Shown here piece by piece: positions 32,431-40,610 of a stretch of 64,000 nucleotides of DNA. Origin of the DNA: Leucobacter sp042726155 (GTDB taxonomy: Bacteria; Actinomycetota; Actinomycetes; Actinomycetales; Microbacteriaceae). A model generated the notes under the pieces. That model had not been told where the DNA came from. It was given only the letters and a program-made list of their open reading frames with translations, and made no database searches. The stretch covers positions 434,001 through 498,000 of the forward strand of contig NZ_JBHXHV010000004.1 in NCBI RefSeq assembly GCF_042726155.1, read 5' to 3'. Each line of letters starts with the position of its first letter. Position 1 is the first letter of the stretch. A program made the translations under genes and the position numbers.

Positions 32431-34056
32431 CTACGAGCACTGCGGGTCTGCGCTCGGCACCGCCCCGGTCAGCAGATACGCGTCGACGACCTCGTTGATG
32501 CAGTCGTTTCCGCCGTATGCCGTGTGTCCTTCGCCCTTGTAGGTGATCAGCACCCCGCTTTCGAGCTGCTTGGCGAGCGACTCGGCCCACTGATACGGCG
32601 TCGCCGGATCCCCCGTAGTGCCCACCACGAGAATGGGGTCTGCTCCCTCGCCCGTGACGGCCCCGCGATCTGCCGTCGGCTTTTCGGGCCACGCGGCACA
32701 GGCGAGCGCGCCGTACCCCTGGAAGCGTCCGATCGTCGGCGCAATTTTCGCGAGTTCAGCAGCCTCAGCACGCATCGCCTTCGGGTCGACATCGCCTGCC
32801 GGATAGTCGAGGCAATTGATCGCCGAGAACGCCTCGGTCGAGTTGCTCTGATAGGTGCCGTCTACGCGGTCGTAGTAAAAGTCGGCGAGTGTGAGGCCGA
32901 CCTCGGGGTCGCCCTGCGCGACCGACGAGAAAAGCTGATCGAGATAGCCCCAGTTGCTCTGGGAGTAAAGCGGAGTAATTATCGCGGTGAGCATCGTCGA
33001 CGAGGTGAAATCGCGCCCGTCCGTACCCGTGAGCGGTTCGGCGTCGACCTGGTCAAGTAAATCGCTGATCTGAGCCATTGCGACATCGGCAGGGCCGCTC
33101 AACGGGCACCCGTTACGTTCGAGACAGTCGGTGACATAAGCGCGAAGCGCCGCCTCGAAGCCCAGCGTTTGCTCGCGCACAACATCAGAGAGTGTCGCCG
33201 ACGGATCCATCGCCCCATCGAGCACGAGTCGGCCAACAGTCTCGGGGTACGCGTCCGCGTAGCGCGCCCCGATGTACGTGCCGTACGAGTAGCCCAGATA
33301 GTTGAGCTTCGAGTCGCCGACGATAGCGCGCAGCATGTCGAGGTCTTGCACCGTCTCGGCCGTGCTGACGTGGGCGAGCAGATCACCGGTGCGCTCCAGG
33401 CACGCCTTCCCGAATGCGCTCTCCTGGGCAAGACTGCCCTCGATCCAGGCGTCCGAGCCAGTCTCGAGCGTGTCGCTCGCTGACAATCCGAACAGATATT
33501 TATCCATGCCGGCATCGTCGAGACACGTGACCGGCGACGAGGCGCCAACTCCCCGCGGGTCCCACGCAATCACGTCATACTGCTGCTGCACAGCCGGTTG
33601 CACGGCGCCGTCGACGCCGCCAGCGAGGTAGTCGACCCCGGATGCTCCCGGGCCGCCGGGATTCACGAAGAGTGTGCCCACGGCATCGCCGCCCAGCGCT
33701 TCTTGCTGAATCAGACGCAGCGTGATGGTGTCGCCCGCCGGATCAGCCCAGTCAAGCGGCGCGTACACATCGGCGCACTGCATCCCGTTTTCGCACGACG
33801 TCCAGTTGGGTTGCTGCTCGCCGAAGCTGGCCACCGTTCCCTCGGGCCGTTCGGGCAGTTGAGGGTCACCGGCGAAGGCCTGCTGCATGAGCGCCGAAAT
33901 GGGCGCGCACCCCGAAATCGCGAGCGCGGCAACGGTAGCGAGCGCGGCAACGGTAGCGAGCGCGGCAACGCACAGAAGACGCTTGGCGCGAGCACCCCGA
34001 CGCGCACGCTGCGGGCGCGTCGTGGTTCGCGGGTGTTCTGGGGTGGTGCGCGTCAT
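32431..34056 (-). CDS. Secreted alpha/beta-hydrolase, tripeptidyl-aminopeptidase (Tap) family lipoprotein
   Basis: A 541-residue exported hydrolase. The N-terminus has basic residues, a hydrophobic stretch and a lipobox ISGC (Cys50), so it should be membrane-anchored outside the cell. The fold shows the oxyanion region FVNPGGPGASG, nucleophile elbow GYSYGTY, acid in TTGDPATPYQWA and His in GEGHTAYGGND; the C-terminal Tap-like domain carries the last two. Related enzymes remove tripeptides or hydrolyse esters. The start ATG overlaps the holB stop (ATGA). The signal peptide contains ATVAAL three times from a DNA repeat. Confidence 0.9.
   Translation of the reverse strand: MTRTTPEHPRTTTRPQRARRGARAKRLLCVAALATVAALATVAALAISGCAPISALMQQAFAGDPQLPERPEGTVASFGEQQPNWTSCENGMQCADVYAPLDWADPAGDTITLRLIQQEALGGDAVGTLFVNPGGPGASGVDYLAGGVDGAVQPAVQQQYDVIAWDPRGVGASSPVTCLDDAGMDKYLFGLSASDTLETGSDAWIEGSLAQESAFGKACLERTGDLLAHVSTAETVQDLDMLRAIVGDSKLNYLGYSYGTYIGARYADAYPETVGRLVLDGAMDPSATLSDVVREQTLGFEAALRAYVTDCLERNGCPLSGPADVAMAQISDLLDQVDAEPLTGTDGRDFTSSTMLTAIITPLYSQSNWGYLDQLFSSVAQGDPEVGLTLADFYYDRVDGTYQSNSTEAFSAINCLDYPAGDVDPKAMRAEAAELAKIAPTIGRFQGYGALACAAWPEKPTADRGAVTGEGADPILVVGTTGDPATPYQWAESLAKQLESGVLITYKGEGHTAYGGNDCINEVVDAYLLTGAVPSADPQCS
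33920..33970 (-). repeat. 18-bp tandem repeat in the signal peptide of the Tap-type hydrolase
   Basis: The unit GCGAGCGCGGCAACGGTA occurs at 33920 and 33938 and partly at 33956, all in frame. It lengthens the hydrophobic core of the signal peptide by six residues per copy, a possible source of length variation. Confidence 0.9.
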
Positions 34057-35222
34057 CGGTTTCCTCCGAGTGAGAGCTCAGCCGGCGCGAGTGCGGCGGC
34101 CGTACTCTGGGTCGCGAACAGGGCTTCAAGCACGAGGGCCGGGGTGATACCGCGGCCAAGCCGCTCGCGCGCGGTTTCAACGGCGCTGACAACAACGAGG
34201 GAACGCTCTGGGCCCCAGCGATCGGCGAGTTCGGCAATGGCCGCTTCGTTCTCACGGTTAATGAGTTCGGGATCGGCGCGCAGCGCGGTGAGCAGTACAT
34301 CGCGAAATAGCGAGAGCAGATCGGTCAGGATTCGGTCGATACCGTCTCGTAGGCTGCGCGTTGAGCGACGCTTCTGATCCTCTTCGAGCGCGCGGATCTG
34401 GCTGCGCATCTGCGGCGGAATCGCCGCCCCCGGCGGCAAGCCAAGGCTGCGCAGCGCATCTTCGCGCTCACGCGCGTCGAGTGACTCAGTGATCGCGGCC
34501 GCGTCGGCCTCAGCGACCTTCACGAGTGACGCGGCCGCCCGCATGCCGTCGCCCAGGGTCTGCACTCCGAGCGCGATACTGATGGTGCGATCGCGCCGGG
34601 CGAGCGAATCGGGGTCGCTCGCGAGCCGCCGCGCCATACCGATGTGACTCTGCGCCAACCGAGCGGCCCGCTCGGCGGCCCCGGCATCGATACCGTCGCG
34701 CTCGTGCAACAGACGCGCCACGTCTGCGGCACTCGGCGTGACAAGACGGAGCGACCGCGCACGTGACCGAATGGTCGGCAGCAGGTCGGCCTCGCTCGGG
34801 GCGCACAGAATCCAGATGGTGCGCTCGGGCGGCTCCTCGAGTGCTTTGAGCAGCACGTTCGACGTGCGCTCCGGCATCCGATCTGCGTCTTCAATCACGA
34901 TGACCCGGTAGCGACCCTCAGCGGGAGAATAGTGTGCGGTCGTCACGATATCGCGGGCGGCCTTGATGTCGATCAGGAGTTTCTGCGTGGTGAGCACCCC
35001 GAGATCGGGGTGAGTGCGGGCGCGCACCTGCTTGTAGACCGCCTCGCGATCCTGCCCGCGCGAAATTAGGGCCGCGGCGAACCGAAACGCAAGGTTAGAG
35101 CGGCCTGAGCCCGGCGGGCCAGTGATGAGCCACGCGTGCGACGGCGTCACATCGAGAGCTGCGGCGTCGTCGAGCGCCCGCACCGCCTCCGGCTGACCCA
35201 CGATTTCCGACCAGTACTCCAC
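34053..35222 (-). CDS. holB: DNA polymerase III subunit delta' (clamp loader)
   Basis: A 389-residue AAA+ protein. The P-loop is GPPGSGRSNLAF (about residues 35-46), with Arg replacing the usual Lys as often seen in delta', followed by VIVIEDADRMPERTSNVLLKALEEPP (in two blocks near residues 110-133) and the sensor region IRSRARSLRL. The zinc module with four cysteines found in many delta' proteins is absent: the P-loop is followed by RGQDREAVYKQVRARTHPD without Cys. Downstream is the hydrolase by overlap; upstream, where tmk often lies, there is only intergenic DNA. Confidence 0.92.
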   Translation of the reverse strand: MEYWSEIVGQPEAVRALDDAAALDVTPSHAWLITGPPGSGRSNLAFRFAAALISRGQDREAVYKQVRARTHPDLGVLTTQKLLIDIKAARDIVTTAHYSPAEGRYRVIVIEDADRMPERTSNVLLKALEEPPERTIWILCAPSEADLLPTIRSRARSLRLVTPSAADVARLLHERDGIDAGAAERAARLAQSHIGMARRLASDPDSLARRDRTISIALGVQTLGDGMRAAASLVKVAEADAAAITESLDAREREDALRSLGLPPGAAIPPQMRSQIRALEEDQKRRSTRSLRDGIDRILTDLLSLFRDVLLTALRADPELINRENEAAIAELADRWGPERSLVVVSAVETARERLGRGITPALVLEALFATQSTAAALAPAELSLGGNR

Positions 35223-35669
35223 CCGTCAAGCGTATCGCCCTCCCCCGACACTGTGCGGGCGGCAGGCGTCCGCCGTGAACGCGGGTGAATCGCCGGGTGA
35301 AATAGGCCCATTTCAAGGGACATCTCGACTGAAGACGCCTACGCTCGTCAGTGGTTGAAAATTCGTTCCCCCGAGTTCACACCACATCTTTCGAGTGGCA
35401 ATTCCCCTGCTACTCGCAAGACCTGGCCCCCGGCCCTGTGTCCCACAGGATCCCGGGGGTTCTTAGTTCTACCCCGCCCTGCGCCGCCCGCCCTGCCCCG
35501 CGCCGCGCCGCGCCTCCCTACCCCGTACCCTCCCCCCGTTCTGTCGTCGCAAATGAGCCGATCAGCCTCGTGAAGGGATCATTTGCGACGACAGAACGGG
35601 GGGGGGGGCGGGAGCGGGGAACGGGGGAACAGGAACGGGGAGCGGGGCCAGGGGGGATCGCGGTCGGGG
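35223..35669. other. Intergenic region between holB and the YigZ gene
   Basis: Nearly 450 bases without a credible gene. It contains a C-rich, low-complexity stretch (35463-35537), a perfect 25-bp hairpin (35532-35603) and a G-rich tract (35597-35660). Open frames through it have low-complexity translations and no ribosome-binding site. A normal promoter for holB should be in 35223-35400 on the minus strand but no clear -10/-35 pair is evident. Confidence 0.6.
35532..35603. repeat. Perfect 25-bp inverted repeat
   Basis: The arms 35532-35556 and 35579-35603 are exact reverse complements (CCCCCCGTTCTG at the outside, CGCAAATGA at the inside) around a 22-base loop. The right arm runs into a longer G-tract. 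It lies between divergent and convergent ends of neither pair: the flanking genes are both on the minus strand, so it may be the terminator of the YigZ gene or a mobile palindromic element. Confidence 0.85.
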
Positions 35670-36296
35670 TTAGGCCGGGAGGTCCACGTAGGTGGCGGGG
35701 CCCAGGTCGACCCGCGCGGCACCCGCGCTGAGTTCTGCGGCGAGCGCCGTGAGCGCCGCCACCTCGTGTTCGGCGACGGCGAAGTGCTGGGTGACGAGAT
35801 CGCTGTATTCGGCGGTGCCGACGGAGTATCCGCGCCGCCTGGCCTCGGCCTCGATCTGCGGCGCGATGTCGTAGGCGCAACGAACGGTGACGGTGTGCCG
35901 AAGATCGCGAACCTGCCGCCGCGCCTGCAGCGTCGCAATCGCAACTGTCGATCGATACGCGCGGGTGAGCCCGCCAGCACCAAGCAGCACGCCGCCGAAA
36001 TAGCGCGTCACCACGGCGACGACGTCGCTGAGCCCCGCCGATACGAGCGCGTCGAGCATGGGCGCTCCGGCCGTTCCGCTCGGTTCGCCGTCGTCATTCG
36101 AGCGCTGCACCCGGCCATCCGGGCCGAGCACAAAAGCGGAGCAGTGGTGACGGGCGCGCGGGTGCTCAGACCGCACGCGCGCGATCACCGCGCGCGCCTC
36201 GGCCTCGTCATCAACGCGTTCGAGCCGCACAATAAATCGGGAACGCGAGATCTCCTGCTCGGCATCCACCGCCGCAGCGACTGTCTCGTAGCTCAT
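35670..36296 (-). CDS. YigZ / IMPACT family protein
   Basis: A 208-residue protein with the UPF0029 signature: SNDDGEPSGTAGAPML (about residues 67-82) and VTRYFGGVLLGAGGLTRAY (about 97-115), followed by the DUF1949-like C-terminal domain. Bacterial YigZ proteins bind nucleic acids and may affect translation, analogous to eukaryotic IMPACT; the exact role is open. I use the ATG at 36296 with GTGAGGG just upstream; a GTG three codons earlier is possible. Confidence 0.92.
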   Translation of the reverse strand: MSYETVAAAVDAEQEISRSRFIVRLERVDDEAEARAVIARVRSEHPRARHHCSAFVLGPDGRVQRSNDDGEPSGTAGAPMLDALVSAGLSDVVAVVTRYFGGVLLGAGGLTRAYRSTVAIATLQARRQVRDLRHTVTVRCAYDIAPQIEAEARRRGYSVGTAEYSDLVTQHFAVAEHEVAALTALAAELSAGAARVDLGPATYVDLPA

Positions 36297-36333
36297 CGCC
36301 CTCACCCGAATGCGGAGCGCCCTCCGCCCCGGC

Positions 36334-36339
36334 TACCAT
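36334..36339 (+). promoter_or_regulatory. -10 box TACCAT, leaderless promoter of the S4-domain gene
   Basis: TACCAT ends seven bases before the ATG at 36347; there is no ribosome-binding site. Confidence 0.45.
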
Positions 36340-36346
36340 CGAGTCT

Positions 36347-36739
36347 ATGGGCGGCGACAGCGTGCGGGTAGACACCTGGGTGTGGGGCGTGCGCCTGGCG
36401 AAGACGCGAAGCCAGGCGACAACGGCCTGCCGGGCAGGGCACGTGCGCGTGAACAGCGCAACGGCGAAGGCCTCACAGGCGGTGCGCATCGGCGATGAGG
36501 TGCGGGTGCGTCAGAGCGGTTTCGACAAGGTGTATCGCGTCACGGGGCTCCCCGTGCGGCGCGGCAGCGCGGTCGAGGCAGCGAAGCACTTTGAAGACCT
36601 CACGCCTCCGCCGCTCCCCCGCGAGGAGCGTCCAGCCGACATCGTGCGCGACCGCGGCGCCGGTCGCCCCACGAAGCGGGAGCGCCGCGACATTGACCGG
36701 CTGCGGGGACGCGGCGCAGAAGCGCCCGACGAAGAATAA
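36347..36739 (+). CDS. S4-domain RNA-binding protein (Hsp15-like)
   Basis: A 130-residue basic protein. The S4 fold spans residues 6-65: VRVDTWVWGVRLAKTRSQAT then CRAGHVRVNSATAKASQAVRIGDEV, the standard Hsp15/RluA-type RNA-binding surface. The C-terminal 50 residues are charged and probably disordered (RPTKRERRDIDRLRGRG). Hsp15-type proteins bind free 50S subunits carrying stalled nascent chains. It is divergent from the YigZ gene. Confidence 0.9.
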   Translation: MGGDSVRVDTWVWGVRLAKTRSQATTACRAGHVRVNSATAKASQAVRIGDEVRVRQSGFDKVYRVTGLPVRRGSAVEAAKHFEDLTPPPLPREERPADIVRDRGAGRPTKRERRDIDRLRGRGAEAPDEE

Positions 36740-36779
36740 CGCGCGACGATCTGACCGCGAGTGCCAAGCCGCGAGGCGT

Positions 36780-36785
36780 TACACT
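36780..36785 (+). promoter_or_regulatory. -10 box TACACT, leaderless promoter of the glycosylase gene
   Basis: TACACT ends six bases before the GTG at 36792. Confidence 0.45.
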
Positions 36786-36791
36786 CGCTGA

Positions 36792-37712
36792 GTGCCAGCC
36801 CCCGTGATTCTCAGCTCCGACGAGTGGCGGTCGCGGGCCGGCGCGCACGAGGATCGCGTTGCCAGCCTCACCGCAGCGCACCTCGAACGCCGCTCGCGCC
36901 GCGAGCCGCATCCTGTAGAGGATTTTCTCTGGACCTACTACTCCGTGAAGCCGGCCGAGCTGGCGAAGTGGCATCCGGGCGCGGGGGTGTGTCTCGAAGC
37001 GGCGCCGGATCGCCTGGCCTGGAAGCACTATCGCGCTGTCGGCGGTGACGACGCTGCAGAGGTCGACGTCGCCGGGTTCTTCGCGCGTCGCGGCGGCACC
37101 GTCGACTACGTGGAGCAGCTACTCGCTGCCACGCTCAATCATGCGCCTCGGTACGGCTGTTTCGGATTGCACGAGTGGGCGATGGTCTACCGAATGACGC
37201 CCGAGCAGCTGCGTCACACTCGGCTGCCACTGCGAATTGGGCACGCCGCGACCGATCGCGTCGTCGAGACGCACACTATTGGCTGCTCCCACTTCGATGC
37301 GTACCGGTTCTTCACCGCCGACGCGGCCCCGCTGAACGCGATGCGCCCCACACGCGAGACGCAGATCGACACCGAGCAGTCTGCGTGCCTGCACGCCGGT
37401 ATGGACGTGTACAAATGGTCAGCGAAACTTGGCCCGATCGTTCCCGGCGACGTGCTGCTCGACGCGTTCGTGCTGGCCAGAGACATCCGCGAGGTCGACA
37501 TGCGCGCGTCGCCGTACAATGTGAGCGCATTCACGGGCAGCGATGGAAACAAGCTCGTACCCGTCGCGATCGAGACACCGGCGGGCAAGCGCGAGTACAC
37601 AACCCTGCAGCGCGGTTTCGCTGAGCGGGGCGACGCCCTGCGTCTCCGCGTGCTGCACGCTATCAGGGTGGCGCGTGCGACGCTCGCAGATGGCGCGGCG
37701 ACCGACGGATAG
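36792..37712 (+). CDS. 3-methyladenine DNA glycosylase-like actinobacterial protein
   Basis: A 306-residue protein of the actinobacterial family usually annotated as 3-methyladenine DNA glycosylase. Conserved blocks are HPVEDFLWTYYSVKPAELAKWHPG (read as HPVEDFLWTYYS then KPAELAKWHPG, residues 40-64), GCFGLHEWAMVYR near 117-129, IGCSHFDAYRFFT near 158-170 and DMRASPYNVSAF near 237-248. The enzymatic assignment is inherited annotation; I see no classical HhH or AAG motif. The start is GTG after a TACACT box. The last third of the gene (37428-37634) has a decayed duplicate at 40166-40375. Confidence 0.82.
   Translation: MPAPVILSSDEWRSRAGAHEDRVASLTAAHLERRSRREPHPVEDFLWTYYSVKPAELAKWHPGAGVCLEAAPDRLAWKHYRAVGGDDAAEVDVAGFFARRGGTVDYVEQLLAATLNHAPRYGCFGLHEWAMVYRMTPEQLRHTRLPLRIGHAATDRVVETHTIGCSHFDAYRFFTADAAPLNAMRPTRETQIDTEQSACLHAGMDVYKWSAKLGPIVPGDVLLDAFVLARDIREVDMRASPYNVSAFTGSDGNKLVPVAIETPAGKREYTTLQRGFAERGDALRLRVLHAIRVARATLADGAATDG
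37428..37634 (+). repeat. Direct repeat, intact copy inside the glycosylase-like gene
   Basis: 207 bases beginning CTTGGCCCGATCGTTCC match 40166-40375 with only a handful of substitutions and one 3-base insertion in the other copy. The two copies bracket the FtsX/ATPase cassette. Confidence 0.92.
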
Positions 37713-37819
37713 CGAAGGAGAGCGCGCAGGCGGCCCGTGGTTGTTCTCTGGTCGCAGAGTCCGCCGCTCATCAACTCACTCAGGGCAAACCGTCAGCGGA
37801 CACCACCTTCCTGTATCGG

Positions 37820-39208
37820 TTAGCTGGAGAGTGCAGCGGGAATGGTCCGGCGGTGTCCAGTGAAGGTGGGGATCACGGTCGCGATGCCGATGAGCAGTAT
37901 CCCGCTCGCGGCTACCACGAGAGCGACCCCAACTCCGAACACTGGCGCCACCTGTCCTATCATCTGGGTGAGCGCGCCAGACGCTGCAAGACCAATCACC
38001 CCGAATACGAGTGCCCCGATGATGAGCGCCGTGCCGACGTAGATGATGGTCTCGAGGATCGCCATGAAGCCGAGTGTGGCAGAGGTGCCACCGCTCACCT
38101 CCACGAGCGCATTATCTCGGGTGCGAGTGCGGTTAGTCATGAAGATCACCGCAGCAGCTCCGAGTGCAGCGAGGAACAGCGCCGGGCCGAGCAGCGTGAA
38201 GATCGAGGCATGGTTGATCTCCCAACTTGGCCTTCCTTCTCGGGCCATCGCACCGCCAACAGTGAGGAACAGCGTGTAGAGGCTGCCGGTGAGCGCAATT
38301 CCCACCATAAGCGGGGTGACTGCCGCGCTGCTCAACGTGATCCGATATTTCCCGCCACGACGAGCCAGGAACCACGAGGTCGAAAGGCCGACGGGAATGC
38401 ACGCTGTCCAACTGCGAAGCACCAGCGGGTAGATCATCGGCGCGAGAGCCGCCACGAATGCGGTGAGCGCGATAGCGAGCAGTTGCCCCAGGCCCACAAC
38501 ACCACTAATCGCCATCGCTCTATTGGGGTCTTCTCCAGAGAATGATGCCGCCTGAGAAGTGGTGGAGAGCGCGACGCTGAACACAATTACGAACAGAGCG
38601 GCGACGCCTGCCGCGATCCACCGCGCAACCCCCATTTTGATCTTCGCCGGTTCCGCGTCGCGTAGCGCCTCAACTGGAGGTACTGTGCCTGCTCTGAACG
38701 CGCCGCGAGCACCAGAGAGCAGGACGACGCCAATCATCACGGCTGCACTCCACAATACGGTTTTAAGATCGAACACGACCGTCAGGCCGGGCAATTCGGC
38801 CTCCTGACTAGCCAGGCCGAGCAGCGGGCGAGCAGCAAGAACGCCGCCGCCCAGCCCGAGTGCAGTGGCAAAAAGGGCGAGGATCACAAGTTGCGTGGCG
38901 ACAATCGCCGTGACTTGCCTCGGCAGCACTCCCGCGATCTGCAAGAGTGCGTATCCTCGCCGCCCCGAGGCTACTGCAAGATTCGTGGTTGAACTCGCGA
39001 CCGCTACCCCAGCCAACAAGGTGAATACCAACATTCCTCTCGTCATCGAGAGAAGGGAATCCGATTGGTCTTCCGTCAGCGCCGCAGCGGTCGCGAACTG
39101 CGAAATGACTGCCGACAGAATGGCAGCAGTCGCAGCTATGACGACGAAACTTCCTACCCAGAGCCGCCACTCTCTCAGGAGTTCTCTAACGGCGACGCTG
39201 GCGATCAT
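37820..39208 (-). CDS. FtsX-family ABC transporter permease
   Basis: A 462-residue permease with two FtsX-type modules. The N-terminal segment REWRLWVGSFVVIAATAAIL enters the membrane; the first module is at about residues 55-165 (ASGRRGYALLQIAGVLPRQV is the typical cytoplasmic loop) and the second near 325-450 (RTRTRDNALVEVSGGTSATL). Such permeases with MacB-type ATPases export lipids, lipoproteins or peptides, or work mechanically. The ATG overlaps the ATPase stop. Its base composition is a little lower in GC than the surrounding genes, and it sits in the cassette flanked by glycosylase gene repeats. Confidence 0.87.
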   Translation of the reverse strand: MIASVAVRELLREWRLWVGSFVVIAATAAILSAVISQFATAAALTEDQSDSLLSMTRGMLVFTLLAGVAVASSTTNLAVASGRRGYALLQIAGVLPRQVTAIVATQLVILALFATALGLGGGVLAARPLLGLASQEAELPGLTVVFDLKTVLWSAAVMIGVVLLSGARGAFRAGTVPPVEALRDAEPAKIKMGVARWIAAGVAALFVIVFSVALSTTSQAASFSGEDPNRAMAISGVVGLGQLLAIALTAFVAALAPMIYPLVLRSWTACIPVGLSTSWFLARRGGKYRITLSSAAVTPLMVGIALTGSLYTLFLTVGGAMAREGRPSWEINHASIFTLLGPALFLAALGAAAVIFMTNRTRTRDNALVEVSGGTSATLGFMAILETIIYVGTALIIGALVFGVIGLAASGALTQMIGQVAPVFGVGVALVVAASGILLIGIATVIPTFTGHRRTIPAALSS

Positions 39209-39987
39209 GCGGGCATCGTCTGCTCGGAGGCCGCACGCACGGCCTCTGACACCTGAGCCGCCGTGGGCTTGCTCAACTCGGAATGAATTATGCCATCGCG
39301 CAGCACAAGCACACGGTCGGCACGTGCCGCCGCTTCAAGATCATGGGTGACGAGCACCACACCGCGCTGCCCCTCTGCTATCTGACGCAGCATGCCGAGC
39401 ACCCGATCCCCAGCCTGCGAATCGAGGGCCCCGGTCGGCTCATCTGCAAAGACGAGCGACGCACCAGACGCGAGGACTCGCGCGATAGCGACACGTTGTT
39501 GCTGGCCCCCGGAGAGCTTGCCGGGTAGGAACTTGCTTCGAGTTTCCATGCCTACAGCTTCAAGTGCTTCGTGTGCTCGGGCACTCGCGCCCTTCATCCG
39601 ACCCAACCTGCCTGGTAGAGCCGCGTTCTCAGAGGCGGTGAGCGACGGAATCAAGTTGTACGACTGGAAGATGAACCCGACCTTGTCGCGCCGTAGCTTC
39701 GCCAGTCGATTGCGGCGCATTCGCGCTACGTCAGTGCCGAGCAGATACGCCGCGCCTTCAGTCGCCGGTTCGAGGCCTGCCAAGCAATAGAGCAGCGTCG
39801 ATTTCCCTGAACCAGAGGGGCCGACGATGGCGACCATCTCACCGGGCATCACCGCTAGAGAAACACCACGGAGAACCTGAGTCGGGTGAGCCCTATCAGC
39901 ACCGGGAAAACTCTTACCGAGATTGACGCACTGGACGAGAGGAGCCTCGTCGGGTGGGGCATCGTCGGGTGGGATCGGAGTGCTCAT
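39205..39987 (-). CDS. MacB/LolD-type ABC transporter ATPase
   Basis: A 260-residue ATPase partnering the FtsX permease. Walker A is VGPSGSGKSTLL (about residues 55-66), Q-loop FIFQSYNLIPSLT (about 105-117), signature LSGGQQQRVAIARVLA (about 158-173), Walker B SLVFADEPTGALD and H-loop LVTHD. I chose the ATG at 39987; a TTG four codons upstream is an alternative. No strong Shine-Dalgarno sequence is seen. The two genes form a complete transporter of the antimicrobial-peptide or lipid exporter type. Confidence 0.9.
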   Translation of the reverse strand: MSTPIPPDDAPPDEAPLVQCVNLGKSFPGADRAHPTQVLRGVSLAVMPGEMVAIVGPSGSGKSTLLYCLAGLEPATEGAAYLLGTDVARMRRNRLAKLRRDKVGFIFQSYNLIPSLTASENAALPGRLGRMKGASARAHEALEAVGMETRSKFLPGKLSGGQQQRVAIARVLASGASLVFADEPTGALDSQAGDRVLGMLRQIAEGQRGVVLVTHDLEAAARADRVLVLRDGIIHSELSKPTAAQVSEAVRAASEQTMPA

Positions 39988-40165
39988 ATAGAGATTCAAC
40001 CAGTCGGGGAGCTATCACCTAGTAGGGCTACCTGGAAAGTCTTCGATGCTGCGCGTTGCCCCCAAGCCCCCCGTTACCTGATTGCGAGTTCGGGAAGTTC
40101 GTCCGCGTTCGTCGCCCCGGTCGCTCCCATCCAGAGCCAGTGCGTCTCGGTGGCTGCCTCCGCGC

Positions 40166-40474
40166 CTTGGCCCGATCGTCGTTCCCGGCGACGTGCTGCT
40201 CGACGCGTTCGTGCTGGCCAGAGATATCCGCGAGGTCGACATGCGCGCGTCGCCGTACAACGTGAGCGCATTCACGGGAAGCGATGGAAACAAGCTCGTA
40301 CCCGTCGCGATCGAGACACCAGCGGGCAAGCGCGAGTGCACAACCCTGCAGCGCGGTTTCGCTGAGCGGGGCGACAGCCACCGCCAAAGCCACAGCCACC
40401 CCCTCCGCGTTGCGCAAGCAATCGGCGTTGGGCAAGCTCACCCGTTGAGATTCTGGCTTGCCGAACGCAGATAG
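40166..40474 (+). pseudogene. Decayed 3' fragment of the 3-methyladenine glycosylase-like gene
   Basis: The first 210 bases repeat 37428-37634 at high identity, including the block for DMRASPYNVSAF. A 3-base insertion gives an extra Val and a Tyr codon became Cys. After 40375 the similarity fades: the sequence still resembles the end of the family (LRVAQAIGVGQAH compared with LRVLHAIRVARAT) but carries low-complexity CCACAGCCACC-type insertions. There is no start or upstream two thirds of the gene. It is a remnant, not a functional gene. Confidence 0.88.
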
Positions 40475-40491
40475 CTTGCCGAACGCAAATA
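40456..40491. repeat. 18-bp tandem duplication
   Basis: GCTTGCCGAACGCAGATA at 40456 is followed directly by GCTTGCCGAACGCAAATA at 40474, one substitution apart, at the end of the pseudogene. Confidence 0.85.
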
Positions 40492-40507
40492 GCTCGACCG
40501 GGAATTG

Positions 40508-40554
40508 GCGAAGCCAGCGAGGCGGTGCATCTCGGCACGACCGGCTGGCTTCGC
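40508..40554. terminator. Intergenic hairpin near the radical SAM gene
   Basis: GCGAAGCCAGC (40508-40518) and GCTGGCTTCGC (40544-40554) form a perfect 11-bp stem with a 25-base loop. It follows the stop of the minus-strand radical SAM gene and could end its transcript; no T-run is present. Confidence 0.45.
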
Positions 40555-40610
40555 GGTAAAGCTATCCGTCAAAGCTGGGAAAACGCAGCAGCACCAATAA
40601 TTGGTGCACC

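Noticed and set aside
35351..35731. Plus-strand frame across the holB-yigZ gap
   Set aside because: Low-complexity Pro/Arg/Gly translation, no ribosome-binding site, and it crosses the perfect hairpin and the antisense of YigZ.
40082..40474. Open frame around the glycosylase remnant treated as a gene
   Set aside because: Only the 3' third of the parent gene is present, the upstream part has unrelated sequence and no ribosome site, and the end is degenerate; annotated as pseudogene.
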